NCBI GenBank assembly: GCA_937921825.1
Contig: CAKZVK010000005.1
Coordinates: 28,385 to 92,384 of the forward strand
Direction: 5' to 3'
Source of the DNA: an uncultured Saprospiraceae bacterium
Lineage (GTDB): Bacteria > Bacteroidota > Bacteroidia > Chitinophagales > Saprospiraceae
DNA length: 64,000 nucleotides
The translations under genes and the position numbers were made by a program. The number at the start of each line of letters is the position of its first letter. The stretch's first letter is position 1. Positions 63,537 through 64,000 of this stretch are shown here, in pieces. A model generated the notes under the pieces. It was not told the DNA's origin, searched no databases, and saw only the letters and a list, made by a program, of their open reading frames with translations.

Positions 63537-64000
63537 TCAAGCAGCTGCTTTCAGATGCTTATCATACATATCTGTAGGTCTCTTATCGTCTATTCTCGAA
63601 TGCCTTCTTTCAGTATTATAGTACTCTATGTAGTCCCTCACTTTGATGTAAAGATCTAAGCCATCATTTGGAGGATTCAGGTAGATTTTCTCATACTTGA
63701 TGGATCTCCAAAATCTTTCTATGTACGCATTGTCTGTAGCTCTTCCTTTTCCATCCATACTCAATCTTGTGACTTCTCCATCCAGAATCAAATCAACAAA
63801 TTCTTGAGATGTGAATTGGCTACCTTGATCCGTATTCACAATCTGTGGTCTGCAATTTAGAGCAAATGCCTCCTTCATACAATCGCAGACCCAGTGCTTA
63901 TCCATACTATTTGATAGCGACCAGTTTACTATGTAGCGTGAGTAAACATCTATAATTGCGACCAGATACATAAACCCATTCAACATAGGAATGTAAGTGA
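63537..64000 (-). CDS. IS3-family transposase OrfB, 3' part
   Basis: This is the catalytic C-terminal part of an IS3-family transposase with a DDE integrase core. The acidic residues are visible: Asp in LVAIIDVYSRYIVNWSL, Asp in VNTDQGSQFTSQEF and Glu in ATDNAYIERFWRSIKYE. The end is YNTERRHSRIDDKRPTDMYD, typical of the family. The frame is open to the right edge: codons upstream of the ATG at 63986 read Thr-Tyr-Ile-Pro, matching the family phrase DITYIP, so the gene starts outside. OrfB is normally made by frameshifting from OrfA. No internal stop or frameshift is seen in the part present, so the copy may be active. Confidence 0.92.
   Translation of the reverse strand, partial: TYIPMLNGFMYLVAIIDVYSRYIVNWSLSNSMDKHWVCDCMKEAFALNCRPQIVNTDQGSQFTSQEFVDLILDGEVTRLSMDGKGRATDNAYIERFWRSIKYEKIYLNPPNDGLDLYIKVRDYIEYYNTERRHSRIDDKRPTDMYDKHLKAAA

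Larger units (their letters stand above)
63398..64000 (-). mobile_element. IS3-family insertion sequence, one end
   Basis: The element runs off the right edge. It comprises the transposase orfB fragment and a terminal repeat candidate; orfA and the other end are beyond 64000. It interrupts no gene seen here, but lies directly downstream of the second kinase. Confidence 0.6.

Noticed and set aside
1..64000. Defence island, prophage or secondary-metabolite cluster
   Set aside because: No restriction, toxin-antitoxin, Cas, phage structural, NRPS or PKS genes were seen; the dynamin-like and helicase genes alone do not make a defence system.

Overview
The window reads as chromosomal DNA of a free-living member of the Bacteroidota, possibly of the Saprospiria; the class is a guess, the phylum is well supported. 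Five predicted secreted proteins end in the type IX secretion (T9SS) sorting domain, recognisable by a YPNP-type start and a Gly-Xaa-Tyr-Tyr/Phe-Ile segment near the end. DUF4249, WbqC, choice-of-anchor B, GEVED and S46 peptidase families are present. TAnnTTTG promoter elements lie upstream of many genes, and base composition is AT-rich throughout. Gene packing is dense: several convergent pairs abut or overlap, while three others share one symmetric hairpin.

Layout. 1-6.3 kb: the end of an endonuclease/phosphatase-family gene, a PIF1/RecD-like helicase, a 49-residue membrane peptide, miaE, a glycosyltransferase, a WbqC protein and a dynamin-like GTPase. 6.4-11.3 kb: a giant secreted repeat protein. 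11.7-24.9 kb: an S46 dipeptidyl peptidase, dnaK, a DUF4249 lipoprotein, panB-mltG, a lipoprotein, tilS, an mdh operon and a secreted zinc metalloprotease. 24.9-45.6 kb: mostly housekeeping genes: sucC, a cytochrome oxidase subunit III, recF-DUF721, pdhA, TPR-ribH, dihydroorotase, purK-purE, an OmpA protein, a one-domain asparaginase, an aspartate aminotransferase, a TlpA-like protein, pyrR-pyrB, a YfhO protein, an isoaspartyl peptidase, miaA, an ArsC-like protein and a thioesterase. 45.7-58.5 kb: an accessory stretch of large secreted proteins around tRNA-Glu and a kinase/aminotransferase fusion. 59.1-63.3 kb: two tandem paralogous TPR histidine kinases. 63.4 kb to the edge: one end of an IS3-family element.

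How the genes work together. Pyrimidine synthesis (dihydroorotase, pyrB, pyrR) and purine synthesis (purK, purE) lie within 10 kb of each other. Three tRNA modification genes (miaA, miaE, tilS) are scattered. The strand run PNGase F-like, secreted zincin, VOC protein looks like a small glycoprotein-processing module. The S46 peptidase and the M43-like protease add extracellular or envelope proteolysis, consistent with a protein-degrading lifestyle.

The most unusual items are the APH-kinase/class III aminotransferase fusion, a LamG-PNGase F protein whose third catalytic acid appears to be Gln, a previously unnamed secreted HExxH protein, the A-R8-A'-R2 architecture of the giant surface protein, a malate dehydrogenase with a histone-like basic tail, and promoter elements lying only 4-7 nt from start codons, which suggests leaderless mRNAs. 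No CRISPR array, phage, defence island or biosynthetic cluster was seen.
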